Part shown: in pieces, positions 1-6,939 of the stretch | How positions within the stretch are numbered: the stretch's first letter is position 1 | How the letters are laid out: the number at the start of each line of letters is the position of its first letter | Source: a virus | Direction: 5' to 3' (one strand) | Length of the DNA stretch: 61,333 nucleotides | Virus record (IMG/VR): IMGVR_UViG_3300005529_000039 | Coordinates: 1-61,333 of that record | Notes under the pieces: generated by a model | The model's input: only the letters and a program-made list of their open reading frames with translations | The model's database searches: none | Told to the model about the DNA's origin: nothing | Made by a program: the position numbers and the translations under genes

Positions 1-45
1 GACGGAACATTTGTTGCCATTTGCATCAGTAATCCAAGTTTCCAT
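1..45 (-). CDS. 5' end of a hypothetical gene (runs off the window)
   Basis: On the minus strand an ATG at 45-43 follows an AGGAG ribosome site about nine bases upstream. The 15 visible codons read METWITDANGNKCSV. The gene is the next one downstream in the leftward operon after the small gene at 87-275. Too little is visible to assign a family. The start is well supported by the ribosome site; function is unknown. Confidence 0.5.
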   Translation of the reverse strand, partial: METWITDANGNKCSV

Positions 46-86
46 CTCGTTTTTCTCCTGAAAATTCTGTTGCGAGAAATATTTGG

Positions 87-275
87 TCAGCCCCGCTCCT
101 CCTGATTCCCTGCGCTCGCTGCGCAAAGTTCTTCGCAATACTTTCTAACCTCGTCGGCAAGCGGATTACTAGGCGTTCCGTCACTAGATACGAATGCTCC
201 GAGTAACTGGTCGCTTTGGGTTGCTAGCCTTCTTGCTGCCCGAATCAGACGGGTGATTGGTTCCGATCTAGTCAC
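87..275 (-). CDS. Small hypothetical protein (62 aa)
   Basis: Its start codon overlaps the end of the cytosine methyltransferase gene by 8 bp, so it is probably translationally coupled to it. The N-terminus is rich in arginine (RLIRAARRLA); the C-terminus holds two cysteines (KYCEELC) in an acidic helix-like stretch. No domain recognised. Its place at the end of the leftward early operon suggests an accessory early gene. Confidence 0.5.
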   Translation of the reverse strand: MTRSEPITRLIRAARRLATQSDQLLGAFVSSDGTPSNPLADEVRKYCEELCAASAGNQEERG

Positions 276-1128
276 GTAGCTTACTTTCTACTTCAACAAT
301 TCTTCGGCCAATCCACTCCGCGATTTGCGGGACGACGGCGTTTCCTAGTCTTTCTACTCTGGATTTGTCCAGTTGGGTTCGTACCCCATGTACCACTCTG
401 CCCACTCCGGGTTCGGAGTCCCACCTAGTTCCACGCACAGGGGTTCTGTTCCCAGTGCTTTCGGTGTTCTCTTCGCGCCTTTGAATGTCCGACCGTCCCT
501 GGGGATCAGGGTTGGCATGAATCGCAACATCTCGATGTAGGATTTTGGGCCGCGTCTCTTGTTGCTGTTCTTGTTCGGCGCTTCTGCCGCCCTGGTTAAG
601 GTGGGCAAGAATCCAAACTCGGTCGCGGCGGTGCCATGTACCAAAGGCGCAAGCTGGAACCATAAGCGGCGGGATCGTTTCGTAACCTGAGGCTTCCAGC
701 GAAGCGAGTATGTCTTCGAGAACCCAGTCGAACTCATGAGCGAGGCCAGCAACGTTCTCTGCCACAACGATATTGGGCCTACATGCTCGAATAATTCGCA
801 GCATTTCCGGCCAGAGGTATCGATCATCATCGCGTGCCTGTCTTCTGCCAGCAGTGCTGAATGGCTGACACGGAAAGCCGCCGCTAATGATGTCTGGTCG
901 GTCAATGTGGTGTTTTCTTCCGCAGTCACAGGTAAGCCCCCACGAGACAAGCCCGCAGCACTCTCGAATGTCACCGAATCGTTGTACATTTGGCCAATGT
1001 TTCTCCAGCACCTTTCTGCAAAATGGGTCTATCTCTACCTGCCAAACCGTCTTGATTCCGGCCCGTTCAAAGCCAAGATCAAATCCGCCAATTCCGGCAA
1101 AAAGCGAACCATGCGTGAGCGGCTTCAC
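268..1128 (-). CDS. DNA (cytosine-5-)-methyltransferase
   Basis: Methylates cytosine C5 in DNA using SAM, most likely to protect phage DNA from host restriction. Class motifs are in canonical order: motif I SLFAGIGGFDLG near residues 9-19, motif IV with GGFPCQPFSTAG and catalytic Cys near 87, motif VI ENV near 125-127, the QxRxR-like RRDRVW region, a short variable target-recognition region, and RLGNAVVP near the C-terminus. At 286 aa it is compact for the family. I chose the GTG at 1128 because AGGGGGAG sits just upstream; a TTG at 1161 also gives an open frame. An extra CDCG-type cysteine cluster lies between motifs I and IV. No partner restriction enzyme is adjacent, but an HNH nuclease gene is the next gene upstream, so a modification/nuclease pairing is possible though unproven. 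Confidence 0.93.
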   Translation of the reverse strand: MKPLTHGSLFAGIGGFDLGFERAGIKTVWQVEIDPFCRKVLEKHWPNVQRFGDIRECCGLVSWGLTCDCGRKHHIDRPDIISGGFPCQPFSTAGRRQARDDDRYLWPEMLRIIRACRPNIVVAENVAGLAHEFDWVLEDILASLEASGYETIPPLMVPACAFGTWHRRDRVWILAHLNQGGRSAEQEQQQETRPKILHRDVAIHANPDPQGRSDIQRREENTESTGNRTPVRGTRWDSEPGVGRVVHGVRTQLDKSRVERLGNAVVPQIAEWIGRRIVEVESKLRD

Positions 1129-1170
1129 CTTAGCTCTCCCCCTAGCCCTCTCACTCTGCAAAAAGAGCGG

Positions 1171-1272
1171 CTATTTCCTGGCCGAAAACAACCGCTCCTC
1201 CAGCTTCCCGTTTCGCCGTTCGTCACGGTGGACCCGCTGCCGCAAGCGAAACAGGCTTACCACGCGGCACAC
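1171..1272 (-). CDS. Possible very small basic protein (33 aa)
   Basis: A GTG start two bases past the HNH stop opens a 33-codon frame very rich in Arg (FRLRQRVHRDERRNGK). It fills the gap between the HNH and methyltransferase genes in a tightly packed operon. There is no clear ribosome site, so it may be only spacer. Confidence 0.25.
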   Translation of the reverse strand: MCRVVSLFRLRQRVHRDERRNGKLEERLFSARK

Positions 1273-1273
1273 T

Positions 1274-1672
1274 CTACAACTTGAAATTTCTAATGCTTCC
1301 CTTCTTTTGGTTGCACCAGGAATGAGCTGGCTGCAGGTTTGATCCATTCTCCCCGTCATCCGCAAAACCACCGCCAATTCCTTTGGGGATGATGTGATCT
1401 GGGACCACATCGTTCATGTCCTCGATTGCCTTCTCGCAGATCCCGCAAATCCCACCGTTTTGTTGCAACTTCCGGAGAATGACCTTCTCCCGTTCCCGCT
1501 GTGAAAGCTTCCAGCGCCAACCAGTGGGAGCGTGTTCGTCGCGGATTCTCCTTACCCCTGGCCGAACCGTCTCCCACTTCGACTTATACGGGCTGGCCTT
1601 TTGCTCAATGCGGCCGCAGCAACCAGAATTCCTCCGGTGGATCGGGCACCACTGTTTGGCTTTTAACTTCAC
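1274..1672 (-). CDS. HNH endonuclease
   Basis: A 132-residue HNH nuclease. The C-terminal half has the zinc/HNH signature: ICGIC pair, then VVPDHIIPKG (the catalytic D-H), then NGSNLQPAHSWCNQKKGS (N and second metal ligand). The N-terminal part is basic and has an additional CPIH/CCGR cluster that could be a second zinc site. It overlaps the upstream 90-aa gene by 4 bp. Phage HNH proteins of this size act in packaging, as restriction-like nucleases, or as homing enzymes. Its location far from the terminase but next to the cytosine methyltransferase favours a role linked to modification; this is inference. Confidence 0.85.
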   Translation of the reverse strand: MKLKAKQWCPIHRRNSGCCGRIEQKASPYKSKWETVRPGVRRIRDEHAPTGWRWKLSQREREKVILRKLQQNGGICGICEKAIEDMNDVVPDHIIPKGIGGGFADDGENGSNLQPAHSWCNQKKGSIRNFKL

Positions 1673-1941
1673 CGCTTTCCCTCGATGAAGGAATCAAACA
1701 CCGCCAGCACTCGCCGTCTGGCTTCTTCCTTGGCCTCATCTTTGAATCTAGCCTCAAGTCCACTCCAAACAGACGCAACGAGTTGCTGGCATAGGTGCGC
1801 AAACACGTGCATTAAAATGTCGGTCTGCTTTTTTGGAGAATTCACCGTTGACATCTCGATACGAGCTTGCGCGATGGCGGCATCTACCAGTTGCCTGACA
1901 GCCGCCTCTAGCTCTTCGCTGAATAGGTTTTCTTGGCTCAC
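1669..1941 (-). CDS. Small hypothetical early protein (90 aa)
   Basis: Acidic, strongly helical sequence (EELEAAVRQLVDAAIAQARIEM and so on) with no recognisable domain. It is coupled at both ends by 4-bp overlaps: its stop with the HNH start, and its start with the stop of the XRE regulator gene. The conserved operon position makes it a genuine gene; function unknown. Confidence 0.6.
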   Translation of the reverse strand: MSQENLFSEELEAAVRQLVDAAIAQARIEMSTVNSPKKQTDILMHVFAHLCQQLVASVWSGLEARFKDEAKEEARRRVLAVFDSFIEGKR

Positions 1942-2189
1942 CGTGCCACCGCCTTTTTGGATGGCCGACTGGCGGCCACGACTTCTTTCAGTAAATCGCT
2001 CCCCAGGACCGTTGCCAGTGCTGCCAACTGCGCTGTGGTCAGTCTTCCGCGTCCAATCTCGAGCGAATAAAGCGTGTTGTAGTAAATGCCGGTCCGCTTC
2101 CCGAGTCCTCGCAAACTGAGGTGCTTGGCTTCGCGGCGGCGCCGGATAATAGTCCCGATTTTTTTTCGATCATTCATAAGCGAAAACAA
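1938..2189 (-). CDS. XRE-family helix-turn-helix regulator
   Basis: A Cro/CI-type HTH covers most of the protein: IGTIIRRRREAKHLSLRGLGKRTGI is helices 1-2, and YYNTLYSLEIGRGRLTTAQLAALATVLG is the recognition helix and following helices. A TTG at 2189 lies nine bases after GAGGAG; a GTG at 2213 and an ATG at 2177 are alternatives. The protein is only about 80 residues, Cro-like, with no dimerisation or peptidase domain. It is the best candidate in the window for the protein that binds the ACAACT-N6-AGTTGT dyads at 7375, 8365, 11615 and 60894, although a repressor beyond the left edge is equally possible. Confidence 0.8.
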   Translation of the reverse strand: MFSLMNDRKKIGTIIRRRREAKHLSLRGLGKRTGIYYNTLYSLEIGRGRLTTAQLAALATVLGSDLLKEVVAASRPSKKAVAR

Positions 2190-2238
2190 TTTCCGGGACT
2201 CCTCTCCTGCCACTGGAGAGCGCGTTCAAGAGGCCCAT

Positions 2239-2451
2239 TCACAGTGACGTGGCCGATATAGCGGTCGGCACCAGGCTAGCCTCAGTCCCTTTCCGCTCGA
2301 CCGTCACTGGCCCGCGGAGAACTTCGTGCTTGACTTCCAAATACTGCTTTTCTGAGATCACGTCTCCACATAGCCGGCATCGGTAGTACTTCATTAAGGC
2401 CAGTTGCAGCCAGAAGCTGTACTGATGCCGGCAGAATGCGAAGTAGGTCAT
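2239..2451 (-). CDS. Small CxxC zinc-binding hypothetical protein
   Basis: A 70-aa protein with an N-terminal FCRHQ and a CRLCGDVISEKQY zinc-ribbon-like knuckle near the middle, then a basic beta-like tail. An internal ATG at 2394 (MKYYRCRLCG) could be the true start. It begins 4 bp after the stop of the 243-aa gene upstream. One of many tiny cysteine-pair proteins in this phage; no specific function. Confidence 0.5.
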   Translation of the reverse strand: MTYFAFCRHQYSFWLQLALMKYYRCRLCGDVISEKQYLEVKHEVLRGPVTVERKGTEASLVPTAISATSL

Positions 2452-2454
2452 GGG

Positions 2455-3186
2455 TTACGAGATCACCGTTGTCTTTTCTGGCGCCGCTTGCCGCAGATAG
2501 CGAGCGATATTCTCGATCGCCTCGAGCTTCCAGCGACCGCCATCGGACTCAAACAGAGCCAGCTTCGTCGTGTTGTTGTCGTTCTTTGCGCGCAGGATGA
2601 ATTCCGATGTCGGCTGCTCCACTTCGTTAAACGTGCGCCAAGGGGCAAGCTTCACCGTACGGACCACCACCTCGCTCTTTAGTGCCACGCTCTGATTCAC
2701 TGTGAGCCGCTGAGAAATGCCGTCATCAGCAGAGACCACTACCGCCTCATTGGTGACGTTCGAAGAGATTTTCAGCACATGCTCACGATCCCCGGAGTCT
2801 TTGAACTGCGACAACAACCCAATCGTGAACTGCTCGTGCGGGACAAATTGGCCGAAGACGAACTGCTTGGTCTCTTCTGGAGTACAGTCGACCAGCACTT
2901 CTCGCTGCTTCCAGTGGTTTGATCTCTTGGCGATTACCTGCACGTGTTCGTGGTCGACCACGTGAACCAGGTAGTGATCCGAAGAGAATCCTTCGACCTT
3001 GCAATCGTTGCCGATTAAATCGCATAGGCCGCTCAGGGTAGAAACCTTAATGGCCGAAACTACAGGTTCCGTCATGGCGTGAATTGAGCGATCCGTGTAC
3101 CTACGCCCTTCATGGTCGATAATTTCGACGTTCTTCTTGGTCTCGCCGAGAGTGACGAGATACTGAACTGCTTCCTTGATCATCAT
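2455..3186 (-). CDS. Conserved phage protein of unknown function, recombination-operon neighbour
   Basis: A 243-residue soluble protein. The C-terminal block APWRTFNEVEQPTSEF followed by ALFESDGGRWKLEAIENI, and the block SGLCDLIG near residue 55, resemble from memory an uncharacterised family found next to RecT/exonuclease genes in many siphophages and Firmicutes prophages. The start (ATG-ATG at 3186) follows AAGGAG. It lies downstream of RecT and the tRNA. The family has no established activity; co-location suggests an accessory role in recombination or early takeover. Confidence 0.6.
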   Translation of the reverse strand: MMIKEAVQYLVTLGETKKNVEIIDHEGRRYTDRSIHAMTEPVVSAIKVSTLSGLCDLIGNDCKVEGFSSDHYLVHVVDHEHVQVIAKRSNHWKQREVLVDCTPEETKQFVFGQFVPHEQFTIGLLSQFKDSGDREHVLKISSNVTNEAVVVSADDGISQRLTVNQSVALKSEVVVRTVKLAPWRTFNEVEQPTSEFILRAKNDNNTTKLALFESDGGRWKLEAIENIARYLRQAAPEKTTVIS

Positions 3187-3206
3187 TCGCTCCTTCGAGA
3201 AAAGGT

Positions 3207-3284
3207 TGGGTGCAGAGACGGGAGTCGAACCCGCTATCTCGGCGTTATGAGCGCCGCGTGATCAATCCGTTTCACTCCTCTGCG
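3207..3284 (-). tRNA. tRNA-Met (CAT) with a C1:A72 mismatch
   Basis: Read on the minus strand, a full cloverleaf folds by hand. Acceptor 3284-3278 (CGCAGAG) pairs with 3217-3211 (CTCTGCA) over six pairs plus a terminal C1:A72 mismatch. The D-stem is GTGA/TCAC with a ten-base loop, the anticodon arm CGGCG-CTCATAA-CGCCG, variable loop AGATA, and T-arm GCGGG-TTCGACT-CCCGT. The CCA end is encoded (C73 then CCA at 3209-3207). Anticodon CAT specifies Met, or Ile2 if lysidine-modified. The unpaired 1:72 end is the classic bacterial initiator-tRNA identity feature, but the anticodon stem lacks the three consecutive G:C pairs of initiators (G-C-G here). It lies in the early operon between the conserved phage protein and a small secreted protein. 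Confidence 0.85.
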
Positions 3285-3343
3285 CGTGTACCTCTTCCGT
3301 TTAAGGCGCATTCCCGTAGCGGCTGGGGTGCTACGGCAGTGCG

Positions 3344-3529
3344 CTAGAAAGCCACGTCTTCAATTCCCGCTCTGGTACGTGGCCTACAGGCCGGGACTAT
3401 CTTGGTTGAGTTCGCTGCAATCGTGTCCTGCGTCCTGTCGCCTGATGTTTGTCCCGTCTGTGCAAGCATGCGGGAACTCGACAACAGGCATAGGAGCAGG
3501 GCGAATCTCCATCCAAGTGTGTTTGTCAA
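3344..3529 (-). CDS. Small exported protein with Sec signal peptide (61 aa)
   Basis: A TTG start at 3529 is preceded, six bases away, by GGAGGTG, a near-perfect ribosome site. The N-terminus has a basic residue, a hydrophobic core (FALLLCLLSSS) and a cleavage-like end MLAQ before TGQTSG. The mature part is only about 37 residues, hydrophilic, with no recognised domain. It lies in the leftward operon between RecT and the tRNA. An exported early protein could act in superinfection exclusion or another lysogenic-conversion role; this is speculative. Confidence 0.5.
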   Translation of the reverse strand: MTNTLGWRFALLLCLLSSSRMLAQTGQTSGDRTQDTIAANSTKIVPACRPRTRAGIEDVAF

Positions 3530-3636
3530 TTGGCACCTCCTTTCTTCAACTCCGGTTCCACCATCTGGCGCTTGGTGTTTCTGCTGTTTACTGCCCGAGT
3601 TGCGCTCAAGGCAGAACCGGAGCCGAACTCTATTGT

Positions 3637-4794
3637 CTACTGCTCTTCCTCAAACAGCCCTTCGTGCCCGAATGGACTGCTGTCGGATGTGGCGCCTGAA
3701 GTCTTCGGCCCGGACGACTCCGCCATGGGCGAAACCGCTGACGCCCGGGCCTGCGGAGGGTGGCCACTCCCCTCACCCTCCGAGCTTGATTTTGTTTTGT
3801 ACCTCTCGTCGAGTTCCCGTGACCTGATCTCAGTTGCCGTGCGCATTACTTCTGAGGTAGCGTCTATCTCGCTGACCAGGTCAGGAGCATTACCGGCATC
3901 GACGTATTCGTCGAGAATGGCTGCCTTCTGGAATTCAGGAGAGAGCGGCAAACGTTTGGCTAGCCGCCTAATCGGCGTTTTTCGCGCCATCTCTTCGAAA
4001 TGCGTCAACCAAGGACCAGTAACGTTACCGTGTTCATCTTTGGACTTGGAGTTGTTGCGTATTTCCATGATGCGGTGCAGTGGCATGTATTCGAAGTCCG
4101 CAGTTCCGTCTTTGAACTTCACCACCGCATACACCCCTCGTAACCCTATCGGGATTCCGAGTTCATCCTTCTCGACGCCGCGCTTGGGATCGTCGTAGTT
4201 AGGAACGTGGTCAATGGTGTGATCCGTTCCAAGCTCCACGCGGAACTTGTCGCAGGAGTAGACCGGTTCAGAGTAAATGGCAGATACCTGTCCTGAGCGA
4301 CGCGCGAGATTTATTAACCCGCGGTAGCCAGGTTGGAGTTGGGCTTCGAGTCGCTTCGCTTTACCGTTCCAGTAAGGAACCAGGTACGCATCGCCCAATA
4401 TCCCGTCGGGATAAAGTCCCAACTGGGAAGACTCGATAATGCATCCGATAATAGAAAGCGGGAAACAGTCCGCCAAACGTGGTTGCTTGCGGATCGCAGT
4501 GATCGCGACGCGAATCATTCGCTCCGCAGTCATATGTTGAGGTAGCGCGACGGCGATCTGATCTTTGCTTTTTTCGAGAAGCTGAGACAGACTCGTCGAC
4601 GTAGGTGCTATTGCGGTTGTAGTGGCCATGTTGCTTTGCTCCCTTCGAAACTTCGTGTGGCCGATGTGCCAATCTGCGCACTCAGCACACTTGTAGGCGT
4701 TGAATGCCTCGCCTGACCTCGCCTCCATCCTCTCGGCAGCGTCTTCTGCTTCACTGCGCGAGTAAGGAATCTTCCCGTCGCATTGGCGACTCAT
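3637..4794 (-). CDS. recT: RecT-family single-strand annealing protein with an N-terminal zinc-finger leader
   Basis: Anneals complementary ssDNA with its exonuclease partner (YqaJ, immediately upstream). The RecT core starts at MATTTAIAP: PQHMTAERMIRVAITAIRK, then SIIGCIIESSQLGLYPDG, then AQLQPGYRGLINLARRSG, are typical blocks. The frame is open further upstream to an ATG at 4794 that overlaps the YqaJ stop by 4 bp (ATGA). This 55-codon leader encodes a CxxC...HxxxH-like finger (YKCAECADWHIGH) that in other phages resembles a separate small protein. A second start at 4629 (MATTT) has its own AAGGGAG site. So two products are likely: a 385-residue fusion and a 330-residue RecT. The last 70 residues are a Ser/Glu-rich disordered tail ending in acidic GLFEEEQ, as in SSB-like tails. 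Confidence 0.88.
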   Translation of the reverse strand: MSRQCDGKIPYSRSEAEDAAERMEARSGEAFNAYKCAECADWHIGHTKFRREQSNMATTTAIAPTSTSLSQLLEKSKDQIAVALPQHMTAERMIRVAITAIRKQPRLADCFPLSIIGCIIESSQLGLYPDGILGDAYLVPYWNGKAKRLEAQLQPGYRGLINLARRSGQVSAIYSEPVYSCDKFRVELGTDHTIDHVPNYDDPKRGVEKDELGIPIGLRGVYAVVKFKDGTADFEYMPLHRIMEIRNNSKSKDEHGNVTGPWLTHFEEMARKTPIRRLAKRLPLSPEFQKAAILDEYVDAGNAPDLVSEIDATSEVMRTATEIRSRELDERYKTKSSSEGEGSGHPPQARASAVSPMAESSGPKTSGATSDSSPFGHEGLFEEEQ

Positions 4795-6071
4795 ACCTGA
4801 ATAAATTTGAACGGTCTGCTGGGTTCGCCAGCTCGTTTGCAGTTTGCAACCATCGTGGCTACTCCCTTGCGTGCCACTATCGGGTATGCCAGCTTCTGTG
4901 CGCGAATCGCACATACTTCACAGGCAAACAGCAGGTGCTGCGGGAAGCTGTCTTTTACTTCGACAATGGCTGCGGCGGGCTGACCGCAAATTGGCGAGCC
5001 AAATTCACACACCGCATACTCTGGGAAGTCAAAGCGGTTGAGATCCTTGACCGTTCCTTCTAAGGCTTTGCTGTCCCAACGCATCGGTGGTTTGCCCGTT
5101 GCCCAGGAGATACGGACTCCGCAGGACGGGACTTCCACCTTCTCCCGCTCGCCCATCGCTTCCTTGATGCGCTCCTTGATAGCTTCAACCGTAGCCGACT
5201 TCTCATCCGCCACCGCTAGAGCTTCGCGGTAATCGGAAACCAATTCAGCCAGCGAGTCATCGGCAACGTAGCCTTCGGCGGTCAACTCTTTGTCGGCTTC
5301 GGCCAGTAACTGCGCCGACCGCGGACAGGAACGCCGATAGATGCAACTCTTGCAGCGCTTGTCATTGACTTTTGGTTCGGGAACCTTTCCCGTCTGCAGC
5401 GCAACCCAGAACTCCGCCGACCGCCGTACCTGCTCTTCGCCGAGCGATGGCATGAAGACCACCGGGAAGGTTGCGAACTGGCCATAAGTGGGCTCGAGTA
5501 CGGCAAACACTCCCCACTTGTAACCGGTGACTACCAATCCATGATTGACCTGGAAGACGTAGTCAGTGGTGATGCCTTCCTGCATCATGCGCTTGAATTC
5601 CCACTCATTGGTGGTTTTACACTCGAGGTAACCTGGCCCCGGAGGATCAGCCAAAGCTTCAAGCTGCTTCGCATCTGGCCACAGCGCCAAAAGATCAGCC
5701 TTAGCCACTCCGATAATCTGGCGGTCAAGATTCGCTCCCATGAACGGATGTTCTTTTGAAACCCGCGTCGGTTGCCGGCGGATTTTGAGACCTGTGGTTT
5801 CGGCAAAGTAATTGGCTACCACCGATTCCCAGACCCGGCCACGCTTGAGGATGTCGTCTTCGCGCTGAGTGCGCGGGTAGTCCGGTTTCCGTCCGGACTT
5901 ATCGAAGAACAGCCGAGTCGAGCAACCATACTTGCTGTCCTCCTCAAACAGACTGGCTGAATCAGAGCCACCGACAAACTTGCGTCTCTGTTCCAGCCAG
6001 TCTTCGCGCGTGGGGCGGGCGCTAACCTGAGGAAGTTCAATGTGAACTGGTTCCACTGCTTGTGTGCTCAT
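4791..6071 (-). CDS. YqaJ-family exonuclease with Cas4/AddB-like cysteine cluster
   Basis: Double-strand 5'-3' exonuclease of the phage recombination pair, feeding ssDNA to RecT. PD-(D/E)xK elements are visible: WLEQRR and GGSD near 25-36, RGRVWESVVANYFAE near 78-91, MGANLDRQI with Asp near 116, GYLECKTTN with the E-x-K pair near 150-152, and Gln near 174. Cys50 in a YGCSTR segment plus Cys240, 243 and 249 (CKSCIYRRSC) match the spacing of four-cysteine Fe-S clusters in Cas4 and AddB nucleases. The C-terminal third is a helical extension (EAIKERIKEAMGE) with additional cysteines. It is coupled by 4 bp to the HTH gene upstream and by 4 bp to RecT. Confidence 0.88.
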   Translation of the reverse strand: MSTQAVEPVHIELPQVSARPTREDWLEQRRKFVGGSDSASLFEEDSKYGCSTRLFFDKSGRKPDYPRTQREDDILKRGRVWESVVANYFAETTGLKIRRQPTRVSKEHPFMGANLDRQIIGVAKADLLALWPDAKQLEALADPPGPGYLECKTTNEWEFKRMMQEGITTDYVFQVNHGLVVTGYKWGVFAVLEPTYGQFATFPVVFMPSLGEEQVRRSAEFWVALQTGKVPEPKVNDKRCKSCIYRRSCPRSAQLLAEADKELTAEGYVADDSLAELVSDYREALAVADEKSATVEAIKERIKEAMGEREKVEVPSCGVRISWATGKPPMRWDSKALEGTVKDLNRFDFPEYAVCEFGSPICGQPAAAIVEVKDSFPQHLLFACEVCAIRAQKLAYPIVARKGVATMVANCKRAGEPSRPFKFIQV

Positions 6072-6265
6072 AGTTGTGACTCCCTAATCAAACTCTCCAG
6101 TTGTGACTGGCGAATGCGGATGGTGCGGTGTCCTAGGCGCGCAAACGAAATCCGCCGCTCTTTGCGCAGGCGCTGCAAGGTCTTCCGCGAAATACCCAGC
6201 ACCGCGCACACCTCAGCCTGACTGAGCAGCGGGTCGGAAAGCGCATTGGCAATATTCGATTTCAT
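6068..6265 (-). CDS. Excisionase-like (MerR/Xis-type) winged-HTH protein
   Basis: 65 residues. LLSQAEVCAVLGISRKTLQRLRKERRISFARLGHRTIRIRQSQLESLI is the classic helix_turn_helix_17/Xis pattern: HTH followed by a basic wing. The start at 6265 gives a 4-bp overlap with the upstream 59-aa gene; the frame is open to 6301. It may be a recombination directionality factor for excision from the tRNA-Phe site, or an early regulator. It overlaps YqaJ by 4 bp. Confidence 0.78.
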   Translation of the reverse strand: MKSNIANALSDPLLSQAEVCAVLGISRKTLQRLRKERRISFARLGHRTIRIRQSQLESLIRESQL

Positions 6266-6441
6266 GCTTGGCCTGTTTTTTCGGTTACCACCTGACCGCA
6301 TAAGGCAATTCCGTTGCGTATGGCGTCGGCTGTAGCCTCGCAGAGCACCACCGCTTCGCGCAGCGACTCGGTGTTATCGAGCAGCCACTTCATGTGCTCA
6401 TCGCACAAACGTTTCAGGCGCATCAGCTCGGAATCGTTCAC
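6262..6441 (-). CDS. Small hypothetical early protein (59 aa)
   Basis: A GTG start at 6441 overlaps the stop of the 79-aa gene upstream (GTGA), and the stop overlaps the ATG of the excisionase-like gene (ATGA). The product begins MNDSELMRLKRLCDEH and is a short amphipathic helical protein with three cysteines. Exact coupling at both ends is the main evidence. Function unknown. Confidence 0.6.
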   Translation of the reverse strand: MNDSELMRLKRLCDEHMKWLLDNTESLREAVVLCEATADAIRNGIALCGQVVTEKTGQA

Positions 6442-6677
6442 CGCCAGCCTTCCATCGCTCGGACTACCAACTCCTCGAGGTTGTCGATCTCTCGATCAAG
6501 CTGTTCCGGCGTCATTTGGCGAATTGTCTCGAATGTTTCCTTAGTGCGCCGCGCGAGTTCTCGTTCCCATCCCCGCTCGGCATAGGCGCGGCATTCTGGG
6601 TCATCAAGCGAGAGGAAGCATCCAGCATCCACGGCATTGCACATTTCTTCATCAATCCAGCATTCACGCTCTGTCAC
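6438..6677 (-). CDS. Small acidic hypothetical early protein (79 aa)
   Basis: The GTG at 6677 is preceded by GGAGG and overlaps the upstream gene's stop (GTGA). A TTG at 6689 is also in frame but less well placed. The product is acidic with Cys residues in ECW, EMCNAVDAGC and PECRAY, then a charged helix (RRTKETFETIRQM). It may bind a metal through the cysteines. No family recognised. Confidence 0.6.
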   Translation of the reverse strand: MTERECWIDEEMCNAVDAGCFLSLDDPECRAYAERGWERELARRTKETFETIRQMTPEQLDREIDNLEELVVRAMEGWR

Positions 6678-6841
6678 TTTCGCCTCCAATCCGTCGCCTG
6701 CGGTTTCTTCTGCTGGCCCATCTCGATTACGGGAACTACAGCTCGTTCCAGCCCGATTCCGTACTGCGCGAGGACTCGGTCACCTAAGCGGAACAAGTCC
6801 TCGATTAGTCGTCCGTTAAATTCGCGGTCTGCGTCGGTCAC
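6674..6841 (-). CDS. Small hypothetical early protein (55 aa)
   Basis: A GTG start at 6841 lies eight bases after AAGGAG and overlaps the stop of the 33-aa gene upstream. Product begins MTDADREFNGRLIEDLFRLG; helical, no cysteines, basic end. Coupled to the next gene by GTGA. Function unknown. Confidence 0.55.
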   Translation of the reverse strand: MTDADREFNGRLIEDLFRLGDRVLAQYGIGLERAVVPVIEMGQQKKPQATDWRRK

Positions 6842-6939
6842 GGCCTTACTCCTTGTACTCGTAATTCAGGCTCACTTGAACGGTTTCGCGGAAAATCGAC
6901 ACCCAATCGCCACTTGATCGTCTGCAAAATAACTTTCAT
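6838..6939 (-). CDS. Very small basic protein (33 aa)
   Basis: An ATG at 6939 overlaps the VRR-NUC stop (ATGA) and its own stop overlaps the next GTG. The product begins MKVILQTIKWRLGVDF and ends in Arg-rich coil. The chain of exact overlaps suggests real translation, possibly mainly to couple ribosomes along the operon. Confidence 0.4.
   Translation of the reverse strand: MKVILQTIKWRLGVDFPRNRSSEPELRVQGVRP

Noticed and set aside
3530-4198. Plus-strand 222-codon frame opposite RecT
   Set aside because: Antisense to the recognisable RecT gene with Ser/Arg-rich composition; no domain.
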